Shown: positions 1 to 8,497, counted from the stretch's first letter. The stretch is 64,000 bases of DNA from Pseudofrankia coriaricola (GCF_001854805.1 NZ_MBLO01000243.1:97873-161872); one strand, 5' to 3'. The notes: generated by a model from the sequence alone, not told the origin. Translations and numbers: made by a program.

Positions 1-60
1 GCCGGACGTGACTACGCAGGCAACGCTTTGTGTGGTAGCACCTCTTTGTCAACGAATACG

Positions 61-82
61 CCGGACTGTCCGGACGGTCCGG
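61..82. promoter_or_regulatory. 22-bp near-perfect palindrome (possible operator or hairpin)
   Basis: The 22 bases beginning CCGGACTGTCC match their own reverse complement at 20 of 22 positions. The site lies about 270 bases before the likely start of the LysM-BTAD gene. Whether it is an operator, a terminator stem of a gene to the left, or chance in GC-rich DNA cannot be settled here. Confidence 0.35.
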
Positions 83-167
83 CGCCGCAATTTCTGCCAG
101 ACAGCCAATACTCAAGGGGCGATCGGCACCTGTGTCGGTCGCGCGGCCGCGTCGTTCCGCCGTTCGC

Positions 168-205
168 GACGAGCCATCCGGGCCGAGACGAGCCATCCGG
201 GCTGA
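168..205. repeat. 19-bp tandem duplication
   Basis: GACGAGCCATCCGGGCCGA (168-186) is followed directly by a copy with one C-to-T change (187-205). It is two units only, in non-coding DNA. Confidence 0.8.
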
Positions 206-350
206 GTTGTCAGCGCATCGCGCTCGCCACTGGTTCTGGTGGGATGCCGCGCCCCAGCGCGAAGGCGTCCCCATGCCATGCCTTACTGGGAGGGCCCATG
301 CGTCCCGGCTTTCACCGCCGCCCCCGTCGCCCGGCCGCGTGAGCCGCCCG

Positions 351-2924
351 ATGACGGCGACCACGCCACGCACCGCGCCACGCGGCCGGCCCGATCCCGC
401 CGAGCTGGTGACCGGCCGGGGCGGCGCACGCGGGTCGTCGCGCGCCGGGCGGGGCGTGAGCGACCGCGGTCGCTGGGACGCCCGGGCGGGCCGCGGCAGC
501 GGCACCGGCACCGGCACCGGTGAGGACGCAGCCGCCGGCCTCGGCCCGGCAGGCACCGGCCGGGCAGTCAGCGACCTGTCGGGCGGTGGCCCGACGGGCG
601 GTGGCTCGGCGGACGACGGCCTGACGGACGGCGGCCCGGCAGGCGACGGCGGCTGGCCGCATGGTGTCGGCTCGTCGCCCCGCTGGACGTCGCCGCCCCG
701 CCGGGGCTCGCTGGCCTCCCGGGGTCGGCCGGCCCCGACGTGGAGCGGCGGTGGGCGAAGCGGCCGCGCATGGGCCGGTGACGGCGCGCTGGCCGGCTGG
801 CCAGGTGTGGCCGAGATCCTCCGTGGGCTGGCCGCGCTCGCGTCGCTCGTCGCGCTCCTGGTCGTCGTCCCCGTCGTGCTGTGGGCCTGGCGAGCCAACC
901 CGCTGCCCATGGCGGGCCAGCCGTATGCCGGGTGGGATGTCGTCGCCGCGGTGAGCTGGCTGCTGTGGGCATGGCTCGTCGTCTGCGTCGGCTTCGAGAT
1001 CGCCGCCCAGCGGGCACGGGCGACCGGCCGGGACCGGGCCGCCCGGCCGGGAGGGACCAGCGGGGCAGCCAGAAGCAGCGGACGGTTCGAGCCCGGCGCG
1101 CCGGGCAGCAGGCCGAGCGGCACGCGTCGCGGTCGAGGCGGCAGGCCGAGCGGTGAGGCGGCCCCGTCCGGCCCGGCCGCGCGAGCCGCCGACGAGGCGC
1201 GGGGCAGGCGCCGGCACGCGGCGCCGGCACCACCGTTCGTCCGGCGGGGCGCCGCCCGCCTGGTCACCACCGCGGGCGTCGTCGTGGCGGCCCTGATGTC
1301 CAGCCGCGCCGCGCTCGCAACCACGGAGCAGGACCAGCGCCCGGCCACCGTCGCGACCGCGACCGCGAGTCCGGGCCCGGCCGACACAGCCAGCCCGATG
1401 AACCACAGCGTCGACACTCCGGCTGGGCCTGCCTCGTCGACCGGTCCGGTCGACCCAGTCAGTCCAGTCGCCTCCGCCGATCCCGGCTTCGACTCCGACT
1501 CCGACTCCGGCTTCGGCTTCGGCTTCGGCTTCGACGGCTCCGGTCCTAGTTCCGGGGACCCGACCAGTCGAGTCGATGCGGAGGACCCAAACGGTCCGGC
1601 CGGACCGGATGTCTCCGGCGCGGCCGGGGGTGACGGGCAGCCGGTCGCGCTGCTCCCCACGGCCGGTAACCACACCGTCCAGCAGGGCGAGTCTCTCTGG
1701 TCGATTGTCGAGGACGGCTACCCCGAGGCGGCTCCCGCCCAGATGCCCGCCGCGGTCGACACCGTCTTCGCCGCCAACCGCGGCGCCGCCGATCCCTCCG
1801 GCCACCGCCTCGCCGACCCGGACCTGATCAATCCGGGTATGCGGCTCGCGCTGCCCGTCCTGGACGCGGCCGGGCGCGCCGCCCCGGCTCCTGGAGGCGG
1901 CGCTCCGGCTCCCGGCAGTGCCCCGGCTCCCGGCAGTGCCCCGGCTCCCGGCGGTGCTCCGGCTCCGGGCGGGGCTCCTGCTCCGGGCGGGGCTCCTGCT
2001 CCACGCGGCGGCGATACTCCGGCATCACCTGGGGGCGCGCCCGCAGGGGAAACGCCGCGGACGTCGACGCAGCCGCCCACGGCGTCGCCGGGCGGCGCGC
2101 AGCCACCACCCGCGCCGACACCACGGCCGACGCCGCCGGCCAGCACGCTGGCCACGCCGGGCGCGTCACCGACGACGACACCCGAGGCAGGGCCGTCATC
2201 CGCCGCCGGCCCGGCGTCTCCCGGCCGGACGACGGCGAGCGGTTCGCCGACCGGTCCCGGAGCGCCCTCGCCCGGCACCGGCACCGGACCCCAGACGCCC
2301 GGGACCGGCGGAACGGCCGATGGCCGCTCGGGAAGCGATGGGACGGCGGAACACATCGGGCCGAGCCGGGGTGCGCATGACGTCCCGAAATGGCAGGCCG
2401 AGACGTGGGTGACCGCCGCCGGCCTGCTCGGGGCCGCGACCGTCGCCTCCGTCTCCTCCTCCCGGCGCCGCCGCCGTGAGGAGTCCGAGTCGGACACGAT
2501 CTCGGTCGCCGGCCCGGACGGCGACTCCTCGGACAGCGGGCCAATCTCGGTGGAAGTACTGCGGCCTGCTGACCCTCCCCCACCGCCACCCGCCCTCGGG
2601 ACGGATGCCGATGCGGCCCGCCGTTTCAAGGCCCTGCGGGCCGCTCTCCTGCTCGGTGAGAAACACCTGCGGTCCGGCAGTCCCGACGCCGCCCTGGCCG
2701 CCACGCAGGGCGGCCTCGTCGTCCACCCCGCGCATCCCGGTCTGTTCGCGCTGCGGATGCGTGCCCACGCGGCATCCGGCGACCACGTCTCGATGACCAG
2801 CGAGTACGGCGCCTATCTCTTTGCCGAACAGGCAAACCCCTCGTGGACCGGCGAGACTGACCGCGATCTGGAGAATCTCTACTGGTCCCTGCGGCACCAG
2901 CTGGAATCAGCCGGCGGCCCCTGA
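351..2924 (+). CDS. Membrane-anchored LysM and BTAD domain protein
   Basis: Large multidomain protein, 857 aa from the ATG at 351. A GTG at 339 and upstream codons back to 132 are also open, so the start is uncertain. Visible in order: low-complexity N-terminus, three hydrophobic segments (about aa 155-180, 198-217 and 304-323), a Ser/Asp/Gly-Phe repeat stretch, one LysM domain (about 440-503, with the typical 'HTVQQGESLWSI' opening), a Pro/Ala/Gly-rich linker with six hexapeptide repeats, another hydrophobic segment (about 686-703), and a C-terminal helical repeat resembling the bacterial transcriptional activator domain (about 754-853). This architecture is known from actinomycete LysM/BTAD proteins of unproven function. 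LysM suggests peptidoglycan contact outside the membrane and BTAD a cytoplasmic interaction. No DNA-binding winged helix is obvious, so calling it a transcription factor is not justified. Confidence 0.85.
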   Translation: MTATTPRTAPRGRPDPAELVTGRGGARGSSRAGRGVSDRGRWDARAGRGSGTGTGTGEDAAAGLGPAGTGRAVSDLSGGGPTGGGSADDGLTDGGPAGDGGWPHGVGSSPRWTSPPRRGSLASRGRPAPTWSGGGRSGRAWAGDGALAGWPGVAEILRGLAALASLVALLVVVPVVLWAWRANPLPMAGQPYAGWDVVAAVSWLLWAWLVVCVGFEIAAQRARATGRDRAARPGGTSGAARSSGRFEPGAPGSRPSGTRRGRGGRPSGEAAPSGPAARAADEARGRRRHAAPAPPFVRRGAARLVTTAGVVVAALMSSRAALATTEQDQRPATVATATASPGPADTASPMNHSVDTPAGPASSTGPVDPVSPVASADPGFDSDSDSGFGFGFGFDGSGPSSGDPTSRVDAEDPNGPAGPDVSGAAGGDGQPVALLPTAGNHTVQQGESLWSIVEDGYPEAAPAQMPAAVDTVFAANRGAADPSGHRLADPDLINPGMRLALPVLDAAGRAAPAPGGGAPAPGSAPAPGSAPAPGGAPAPGGAPAPGGAPAPRGGDTPASPGGAPAGETPRTSTQPPTASPGGAQPPPAPTPRPTPPASTLATPGASPTTTPEAGPSSAAGPASPGRTTASGSPTGPGAPSPGTGTGPQTPGTGGTADGRSGSDGTAEHIGPSRGAHDVPKWQAETWVTAAGLLGAATVASVSSSRRRRREESESDTISVAGPDGDSSDSGPISVEVLRPADPPPPPPALGTDADAARRFKALRAALLLGEKHLRSGSPDAALAATQGGLVVHPAHPGLFALRMRAHAASGDHVSMTSEYGAYLFAEQANPSWTGETDRDLENLYWSLRHQLESAGGP
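1902..2009 (+). repeat. In-frame 18-bp tandem repeat, six copies
   Basis: Six consecutive 18-base units encode Ala-Pro-Ala-Pro-Gly-Ser/Gly between the LysM domain and the last membrane segment of the LysM-BTAD protein. Units differ mainly at third positions. Such a linker probably spans the cell wall. The copy number is likely to vary between strains. Confidence 0.9.
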
Positions 2925-2967
2925 ACGAGCCGCACCCGCCGGAAGGTCGACCCCGGACGATGGGTCG

Positions 2968-4221
2968 TCAGGCAGCGGCGACAGAGCGGAGCGGAGCGAG
3001 CGCCGCGCTCCAGCTGACGACCTGGTCGAGCATCGTGTGCAGCGCGGCCAGGTCCTCGTCGCCGGCCTCGAAGACGGCGGAGGGCCCGGAATCGGCCATG
3101 GGCGACAGAACCAACCGTTCACGGACATCCGCCATCATCAGCTCACCAGCGATCAGCCGCAGGCGCTCGACCGCCTGGCCGCCGACAACGCCATACGACA
3201 CGAACCCGACAGCCTTGTTGTTCCATTCCGCGTACAGGCGCTGGAGCGCGCCCTCGAACATCCGGGAAATACCGTGGTCGCGGTCCGAGGCGACTATGAC
3301 AAACCCGTCCAAGGAAGCGATCCTGGCTGCCCACTCAGTCGCGTGGTCGTGCCGGTCATGGCTGGCCAGGGACGACAGCGGCACGTCCGGCGGAGGCGGC
3401 GAATAGTCGTGTGGGGCGACCAGTTCGAACTCGGCGTCACCGCGGCGCGAGGCCACGTCGCGGACCCACGTGGCCACCTGCTCGCCCCCTCGATGGGGCC
3501 GCTCTGAACCGAGGATGACGCCGATCCTGATCGGCGCGGGTTCTCCCGTTCCGCTCGGGTCCGTCGCCGCGTTCGCGGTGGTGGTGAGGATTCGCGGACG
3601 AGCCGGTTGCCGGGGTATCTCGGGATCGGCCCGGATCGGACGTTGTCCCGAGCGCACCGGTGACGGGAGCAGCCGGTAACAGCGTTGGATGAGGAAGGCG
3701 GCGAGCGGAAGCTCGGCGAAGCCGGCGAGCGCGGCCGACACCCAGACATCGGATGTACCGACATCAAACGAAATGTCGAACCATGCGTCGCAGATGAGCA
3801 GGACGGCGGTAGCCGGTCCGGTCAGGAACACGGCGCGGTGACGTCGCCAGCCGAGTACGACGGTGGCCGCCATGGCCGTGATCAGTATCGAGTCGAAGCC
3901 CACCCACGCGGCGCGCCACTGGTGGACCTCGCGGTTCTCCGGCAGCGTCACGGCGAGAAGGATCGTCCACGGAACGAGGCTGGCGGCGCATATCGCGAGA
4001 AGCTCCAGCGTGTGCCGGGACTGCGGCCGCATCGGGGCAGCCGGCGCGGCGCGGCGGGATGCTCGGGGCGTCGCCGCTCCAGCCGACGACCCGCCCGACA
4101 GATCGGGAACGATGCCGGCCTCGAGGAGAGCCCGCAGCCGCCCGGCCCGCCCGACGGCGACGGCCCGCCCGACGAGCCCGGACACAACCCGCCCGATCTT
4201 GCCGTCGCCGCGGGCAGCCAT
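2968..4221 (-). CDS. Membrane domain fused to NADPH-dependent FMN reductase-like domain
   Basis: A 417-aa protein, start ATG at 4221. The N-terminal half has about four hydrophobic helices (roughly aa 72-92, 105-125, 128-147 and 158-180). The C-terminal half (about 230-400) is a flavodoxin-fold NADPH:FMN reductase domain. It opens with the phosphate-binding 'GSERPHRGG' loop and has the 'SYGVVGG' motif near the flavin site. The usual 'YN..P..LKNAID' segment is replaced by 'YAEWNNKAVG'. Typical family members are soluble and about 190 aa, so the membrane fusion is unusual. It would place a flavin reductase at the inner face of the membrane. It is convergent with the LysM-BTAD gene, 43 bases away. 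Function is assigned at family level only. Confidence 0.75.
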   Translation of the reverse strand: MAARGDGKIGRVVSGLVGRAVAVGRAGRLRALLEAGIVPDLSGGSSAGAATPRASRRAAPAAPMRPQSRHTLELLAICAASLVPWTILLAVTLPENREVHQWRAAWVGFDSILITAMAATVVLGWRRHRAVFLTGPATAVLLICDAWFDISFDVGTSDVWVSAALAGFAELPLAAFLIQRCYRLLPSPVRSGQRPIRADPEIPRQPARPRILTTTANAATDPSGTGEPAPIRIGVILGSERPHRGGEQVATWVRDVASRRGDAEFELVAPHDYSPPPPDVPLSSLASHDRHDHATEWAARIASLDGFVIVASDRDHGISRMFEGALQRLYAEWNNKAVGFVSYGVVGGQAVERLRLIAGELMMADVRERLVLSPMADSGPSAVFEAGDEDLAALHTMLDQVVSWSAALAPLRSVAAA

Positions 4222-4579
4222 AGTCGCCTCCTTGGCCGGATCGTTGTCACACTGACGAGTACACGTCCGCCAACGGTCGACAACAATCGGATTCCATTGC
4301 CTCGTTCTGCCCGGGGGCGTCTGTCGCGGAGCTCACCTCGGCGCCGGCGCCACCCCGGTGGCGGCGGAGCCGACGACGCGAGTGGATCTTTACGACGGCA
4401 ACCTGGTGGATGGCACGGGACGACTCGGGCGGCATGTGGTGGCCCGGAACGCCTGTGGTGGCCCGGAACGCCTGTGGCGGCTCGGGTCGCATGTGATGGC
4501 TCGGAAGCCATGCGGTGGATCGGCGTGGGACTGACCGGTTCCGGGCGGCACCGGGCACCTGGCTTGGAGAGGCGGCAAC
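4222..4579. other. Divergent intergenic region with tandem repeats
   Basis: It separates the membrane/FMN-reductase gene (minus) from the phosphotransferase gene (plus), so it must hold both promoters. No gene is seen. The right half is occupied by a degenerate 19-bp tandem repeat. Confidence 0.6.
4435..4510. repeat. Degenerate 19-bp tandem repeat, four copies
   Basis: Four consecutive 19-base units. The first two are identical (TGTGGTGGCCCGGAACGCC) and the next two diverge at several positions. A weaker fifth unit may precede it at 4416-4434. The array ends about 70 bases before the GTG start of the phosphotransferase gene. Confidence 0.8.
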
Positions 4580-5611
4580 GTGGGTGAACTCGACGGTTTG
4601 ACCCGTCCGGAGCTGGTGGGCCCGTTATTGGCCGAGACGTTGGGCGACGACGGGTGGCGCACGATCGAGCCGCGGCTGATCGCGGGCGGGAAGTCGAACC
4701 TGACGTTCGAGCTGCTAAGCCCGGCGGGGTCGGTCGTGCTGCGGCGGCCGCCGTCGGGGCACATCCTGCGCGGCGCGCACGACATGGGCCGGGAGGCGCG
4801 GGTCCAGGCGGCGCTCGCCGGCACGGGCGTCCCGGTCGCGCGCATCCTGCTCGTCCGCGACGAGTCCGGCCCGCTGGGCGTGCCGTTCTACGTGATGGAG
4901 AAGGTGGCGGGGCACGCGATCCGCGACATGCTCCCGCCCGGTTACGCCGAGGACGGCGCCAGCCGGGCGGCGATCGCGGACGCGCTGGTCGACACGCTCG
5001 CGACGCTGCACGCGGTGGACCCGGTCGCGGTCGGGCTGGGCGACTACGGGCGGCACTCCGGGTTCATGGCCAGGCAGGTGCGGACCTGGACGCGCCAGTG
5101 GGAGGCCGCGAAGACACGCGACGTGCCGGCGATGGACGAGCTGGGGCGCCGGCTGGCGGCACACCCGTTCGCCGAGCCCGCACGCCCGTCCGTCGTGCAT
5201 GGCGACTACCGCCTCGACAACGTGCTCATGCACCCTGAGGGCCCGAGCCGGATCGGCGCGGTGCTGGACTGGGAGCTGTCGACGCTCGGCGACCCGCTGG
5301 CCGACCTGGGCATGCTCCTCTTCTACTGGACCGAGCCAGGCGAACGGTCGCCGCTGCTGATCCCGGCGGTCATGGCCAAGCCCGGCTTCCCGGGCCGGGT
5401 CTACCTCGTCGAGCGCTATGCGTCGCGAAGTGGCGCGGACCTCGCGGACCTCGGCGCCTACCTCGCCTTCGCCCACTTCAAGTTCGCCGCGATCGCGCAG
5501 GGTGTCGCCGCCCGGGCGGCCGCCGGCGTGATGGCCGGCCAGGACTTCGGCGACCTGTCCGGCGCGCCCGAACGGATCGCTCTCGACGGCCTGGATCGCT
5601 GGAAGGGATGA
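4580..5611 (+). CDS. Phosphotransferase family protein (aminoglycoside/choline kinase fold)
   Basis: A 343-aa kinase-fold protein of the APH family, of the type found beside ACAD10/11-like acyl-CoA dehydrogenases. The catalytic loop 'VVHGDYRLDNVL' and the metal-binding 'LDWELSTLGDPLADLG' are intact, and a nucleotide-binding Gly/Lys region lies near the N-terminus ('GGKSNLTFEL'). The GTG start at 4580 has GGAGAGG 7 bases upstream. The gene sits 197 bases before an acyl-CoA dehydrogenase of matching type. In human ACAD10/11 a kinase domain and a dehydrogenase domain are joined and act on 4-hydroxy fatty acyl-CoAs. By analogy this pair may phosphorylate and then eliminate a hydroxyacyl-CoA, but the substrate is inference. 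Confidence 0.88.
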   Translation: MGELDGLTRPELVGPLLAETLGDDGWRTIEPRLIAGGKSNLTFELLSPAGSVVLRRPPSGHILRGAHDMGREARVQAALAGTGVPVARILLVRDESGPLGVPFYVMEKVAGHAIRDMLPPGYAEDGASRAAIADALVDTLATLHAVDPVAVGLGDYGRHSGFMARQVRTWTRQWEAAKTRDVPAMDELGRRLAAHPFAEPARPSVVHGDYRLDNVLMHPEGPSRIGAVLDWELSTLGDPLADLGMLLFYWTEPGERSPLLIPAVMAKPGFPGRVYLVERYASRSGADLADLGAYLAFAHFKFAAIAQGVAARAAAGVMAGQDFGDLSGAPERIALDGLDRWKG

Positions 5612-5667
5612 GCCGGGGCACCGATCATCCTGGGAGGGCCCGGACCGGTCGGCGGCGAAGGCGAAGC

Positions 5668-5736
5668 GCGACAGCCGGGTCACCTGGAGGCCCGCGACAG
5701 CCGGGTCATCTGGAGGCCCGGGACAGCCGGGTCAGC
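5668..5736. repeat. 26-bp tandem repeat, about 2.6 copies
   Basis: Direct repeat with a 26-base period, units starting at 5668, 5694 and 5720 and opening GCGACAGCCGGGTCA. It lies between the phosphotransferase stop and the acyl-CoA dehydrogenase start, so it may sit inside their shared transcript. Confidence 0.85.
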
Positions 5737-5808
5737 CGGGACACTCCGACAGTGGGAAAGCCTCGGGCGGCGGGGAGCCCGAACTGCTGAGAAGGACGGG
5801 AGACGGCC

Positions 5809-7014
5809 ATGGACTTTGAGCTGTCGGCCAAGGCGCGCGACACCTGCGAGCGGATGTGGGACTTCATGCGGGAGGAGGTGTTCCCGGCTGAGCCGGTATG
5901 GCGCGACTGGCTGCGTGAGCATGGCGAGCACGCGTACCCACCGGTAATGGAGGAGCTGAAGGCCTCCGCCCGCAAACGCGGCCTGTGGAACCTCTTCCTG
6001 CCGGCCTGGTCGGGCCTGTCGAACGTGGACTACGCGTCGGTGGCGGAGATCTCCGGGTGGTCGCCGGTAATCGCCCCGGAGGCGATCAACTGCCAGGCGC
6101 CCGACACCGGCAACATGGAGACGCTGGAGCTGTTCGGCACCTCCGAGCAGCGGGCCCGCTGGCTGGAGCCGCTGAAGGACGGGCACATCCGGTCGGCATT
6201 CGCGATGACCGAGCCCGCCGTCGCCTCGTCGGACGCGACGAATATCCGGACGTCGATCGTCCGCAACGGCGACGAGTACGTCATCGACGGCCGGAAATGG
6301 TTCATTACCGGTGTCGCGGACGAGCGGTGCGAAATCCTCATCGTGATGGGCCAGACCAATCCGGACGCGGACCCGCACCGCCGGCAGTCGATGATCCTCG
6401 TGCCACTGGCCACGCCGGGGGTCACGGTCGTGCGCCACCTGCCGGTGTTCGGCTTCCAGGACCAGCACGGCCATTCCGAGATCGTGTTCGAGGATGTCCG
6501 GGTGCCGGCGTCCAACCTGCTGTCGGGCGAGGGCGAGGGGTTCGCGATCTCGCAGGCGCGTCTCGGCCCCGGACGGATCCACCACGCGATGCGGGCGATC
6601 GGGATGGCCGAACGGGCGCTTGCCCTGATGGTCGAGCGGGCGAAGAGCAGGACGGCGTTCGGCGGGCCGCTCTCCGATCAGGGCGTGGTGCGAGACCTGA
6701 TCGCTCGTTCACGGATCGAGATCGACCAGGTACGGCTGTACGTGCTCAAGACGGCCTGGCTGATCGACCGGCATGGCGCGCGCGGCGCCGCCACGGAGAT
6801 CTCCGGAATCAAGGTCGCCGCGCCGGCCGTGGCGACCGCGGTCATCGACCGGGCGATCGAGGTCCACGGTGCCGCCGGCGTCAGTGACGACACGCCGCTG
6901 GCCCACTTCTACGCCTCGGCGCGCGCCCTGCGCATCGTCGACGGCCCGGACGCGGTCCACCGGCGCACCATCGCCCGCCGCGAGCTGCGCGCCGAACGCC
7001 CCTACCTCGGCTGA
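5809..7014 (+). CDS. Acyl-CoA dehydrogenase (ACAD10/11-like)
   Basis: A full-length 401-aa FAD-dependent acyl-CoA dehydrogenase. The N-terminal helical domain is followed by the beta-domain flavin signature ('FAMTEPAVASSDATNI', then 'GRKWFITG') and the C-terminal helical domain ending in the conserved 'RIVDGPDAVHRRTIAR'. The last motif is typical of the ACAD10/11 and FadE-type branch. The ATG at 5809 follows GGGAGA by a suitable distance. With the preceding kinase it forms a probable two-gene unit for breakdown of an unusual (perhaps hydroxylated) acyl-CoA. The exact substrate cannot be read from the sequence. Confidence 0.9.
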   Translation: MDFELSAKARDTCERMWDFMREEVFPAEPVWRDWLREHGEHAYPPVMEELKASARKRGLWNLFLPAWSGLSNVDYASVAEISGWSPVIAPEAINCQAPDTGNMETLELFGTSEQRARWLEPLKDGHIRSAFAMTEPAVASSDATNIRTSIVRNGDEYVIDGRKWFITGVADERCEILIVMGQTNPDADPHRRQSMILVPLATPGVTVVRHLPVFGFQDQHGHSEIVFEDVRVPASNLLSGEGEGFAISQARLGPGRIHHAMRAIGMAERALALMVERAKSRTAFGGPLSDQGVVRDLIARSRIEIDQVRLYVLKTAWLIDRHGARGAATEISGIKVAAPAVATAVIDRAIEVHGAAGVSDDTPLAHFYASARALRIVDGPDAVHRRTIARRELRAERPYLG

Positions 7015-7032
7015 CAGCGACCGCCCGCCGAC

Positions 7033-7072
7033 ATCCGTGGACGCCCGCAAACGCTCTCGGGCGCCCGCGGAT
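7033..7072. terminator. Stem-loop between convergent genes
   Basis: Arms ATCCG/CGGAT and CGCCCG/CGGGCG pair around a 10-base loop, between the stop of the acyl-CoA dehydrogenase and the stop of the ankyrin gene. There is no U-tract, as is common in high-GC actinomycetes. Confidence 0.5.
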
Positions 7073-7105
7073 CCGGCGGGAGGGCGATACTCGTCGGCGC
7101 GAGGT

Positions 7106-7447
7106 CTAGTCGCCGCCGTCGGTGTGGGTGCGGATCCACTCGTCGATGAGGCAGGTGGCCAGCCAGTGACCGCTCGACACGGCCATATGCCTCGCCGATA
7201 TGCCGTTCCCACCCTCGCCCCGCCGGCGCGGGTCCGCGCCGCGGGCGAGAAGGTACGCCGTCATGTCGACGTGCAGCGGTTCACCGGTCAGCGCGTGCGC
7301 GTCCAGCTCCATGTCTATCGCGCGGTGCAGGAGCGTAAACCCGTCTCGTTCCTCGTGGACGTCGGCGCCGGCGTCCAGGAGGTCCCGGAGGGCGGGCAGG
7401 TCCTCCATCTCCACGGCGCGGTGCGTGGGAGTCAAGCCGTCGAGCAT
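7106..7447 (-). CDS. Small ankyrin-repeat protein
   Basis: A 113-aa protein from the ATG at 7447, preceded by AGGGG; the frame stays open to a GTG at 7516. It consists of about two to three ankyrin repeats: 'TPTHRAVEMEDLPALRDLLDAGADV', then a repeat starting 'GFTLLHRAI', then one starting 'GNGISARHMAV'. Ankyrin repeats bind proteins, and nothing indicates the partner. It is transcribed alone, convergent with the acyl-CoA dehydrogenase. Confidence 0.75.
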   Translation of the reverse strand: MLDGLTPTHRAVEMEDLPALRDLLDAGADVHEERDGFTLLHRAIDMELDAHALTGEPLHVDMTAYLLARGADPRRRGEGGNGISARHMAVSSGHWLATCLIDEWIRTHTDGGD

Positions 7448-7829
7448 GCCGCTTACCCCTGAACCTTGCACCAGAGCCCACCAGCCCCTTCCTGGTGACA
7501 CGCCTCGACCGGACACGGCTGCAGGTCGATGATCCTATCCGGGCGCCATGAGCCAGGTTCCGCCCGGTATGCCGGATACGGCCTACCAGGGGATCGGCCC
7601 GATGCCCCCATAGCGGAGAAACCCGCGGCGGACTACCATCCGCCGGGTATGCCCGCTGTCGCCGAGTGAATACCAATGGTATGTACGGCAAGACTCCCGG
7701 GATCGGCTCGGGAGCTGTCCGCAGCGCCGACGACCGGCGGGTAAGCGAGCCCGGCCGGTATCGGCGACATTTACGTCACGGGCATGGTTCGCTCTCGGGC
7801 CTCAGGCGAGCCTGGTAGGACATCGGAGC
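7448..7829. other. Divergent intergenic region
   Basis: It lies between the ankyrin gene (minus) and the flavoprotein gene (plus). I see no gene. A somewhat less GC-rich stretch around 7610-7700 may contain promoters, but none is clear. Confidence 0.5.
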
Positions 7830-8402
7830 ATGGCCAGGGTTGAGCTCGGGGTGCTTTACGTCCTCGTGTGCGGCGGGCAGCCGGCGCGCGAGATCGAGCC
7901 GTTCGTCGAGCGGGCGCTCGCCGCCGGCTGGGACGTGTGCGTGGTCGCGACGCCGGCCGGGATGAAGTTCCTGGACGCGGCGCGCCTGGCCGAGCTGACC
8001 GGGCACCCGGTGCGCTCCGAGTACAAGCGCCCCGAGGAGCCGGACGTGCTTCCGCCCGCGGACGCGTTCGTCGTCGCGCCGGCGACGTTCAACACGGTGA
8101 ACAAGCTCGCCGCCGGCATATCCGACACCCTCGTGCTCGGCCTGGTCAACGAGGGCCTCGGCGCCGGGAAACCGATCCTGCTCGCGCCGTTCCCCAACCG
8201 GGAGCTCGCACGGCACCCCGCCTTCGCCGCGAGCCTCACGGCGTTGCGTTCCTGGGGCGTGCGCGTCCTTTTCGACGGGGAGGACTTCGCCCCGGCCCAG
8301 CCGGACGCGGCATCGGCCGGCGGCCCGCGGTTTCCCTGGGACGCGCTCACCGCACGGCTGTCTCACCTCGCCGCCGGGTTCCCCGTCCGGCCCGCCGGCT
8401 GA
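7830..8402 (+). CDS. Flavoprotein, phosphopantothenoylcysteine decarboxylase-like fold
   Basis: A 190-aa member of the flavoprotein family that contains Dfp/CoaC, EpiD and MrsD. It has the N-terminal 'LYVLVCGG' beta strand and the signature 'PADAFVVAPATFNTVNKLAAGISDTL', which in the family lines the FMN pocket. It then has a 'PILLAPFPN' segment in the place of the usual 'PAMN' substrate motif. The family's catalytic His near the N-terminus is not evident. It stands alone. Its role could be redox or decarboxylation, and I would not assign CoA synthesis to it. Confidence 0.8.
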   Translation: MARVELGVLYVLVCGGQPAREIEPFVERALAAGWDVCVVATPAGMKFLDAARLAELTGHPVRSEYKRPEEPDVLPPADAFVVAPATFNTVNKLAAGISDTLVLGLVNEGLGAGKPILLAPFPNRELARHPAFAASLTALRSWGVRVLFDGEDFAPAQPDAASAGGPRFPWDALTARLSHLAAGFPVRPAG

Positions 8403-8466
8403 CGCGCGCTGGGTGGCGAGGAGGCGGCCCGGGGCAGGCGGGCGGCCAGGGCGTCGCGGTCGATGT

Positions 8467-8497
8467 TTGACTTGGAGCGCGCTCGAAGTTCTAGCGT
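8467..8497 (+). promoter_or_regulatory. MerR-type promoter with 19-bp spacer and operator dyad
   Basis: -35 TTGACT (8467-8472) and -10 TAGCGT (8492-8497) are separated by 19 bases, the overlong spacing typical of MerR-activated promoters. The dyad ACTTGGAGCG/CGCTCGAAGT (8470-8489) fills the spacer with 9 of 10 positions paired. Transcription would begin close to the ATG at 8504. Confidence 0.9.

Larger units (their letters stand above)
1..350. other. Left-edge region without a convincing gene
   Basis: I see no coding region with a credible family signature here. It holds a near-perfect 22-base palindrome (61-82) and a 19-base direct duplication (168-205). It is upstream of the LysM-BTAD gene and may carry its promoter, but no clear -35/-10 pair stands out. 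Confidence 0.5.

Noticed and set aside
312..1805. A 497-codon open frame antisense to the LysM-BTAD gene
   Set aside because: Arg/Gly/Ala-rich with no domain signature. Long antisense frames are expected in DNA of this GC content, and the plus-strand frame has clear LysM and membrane features.
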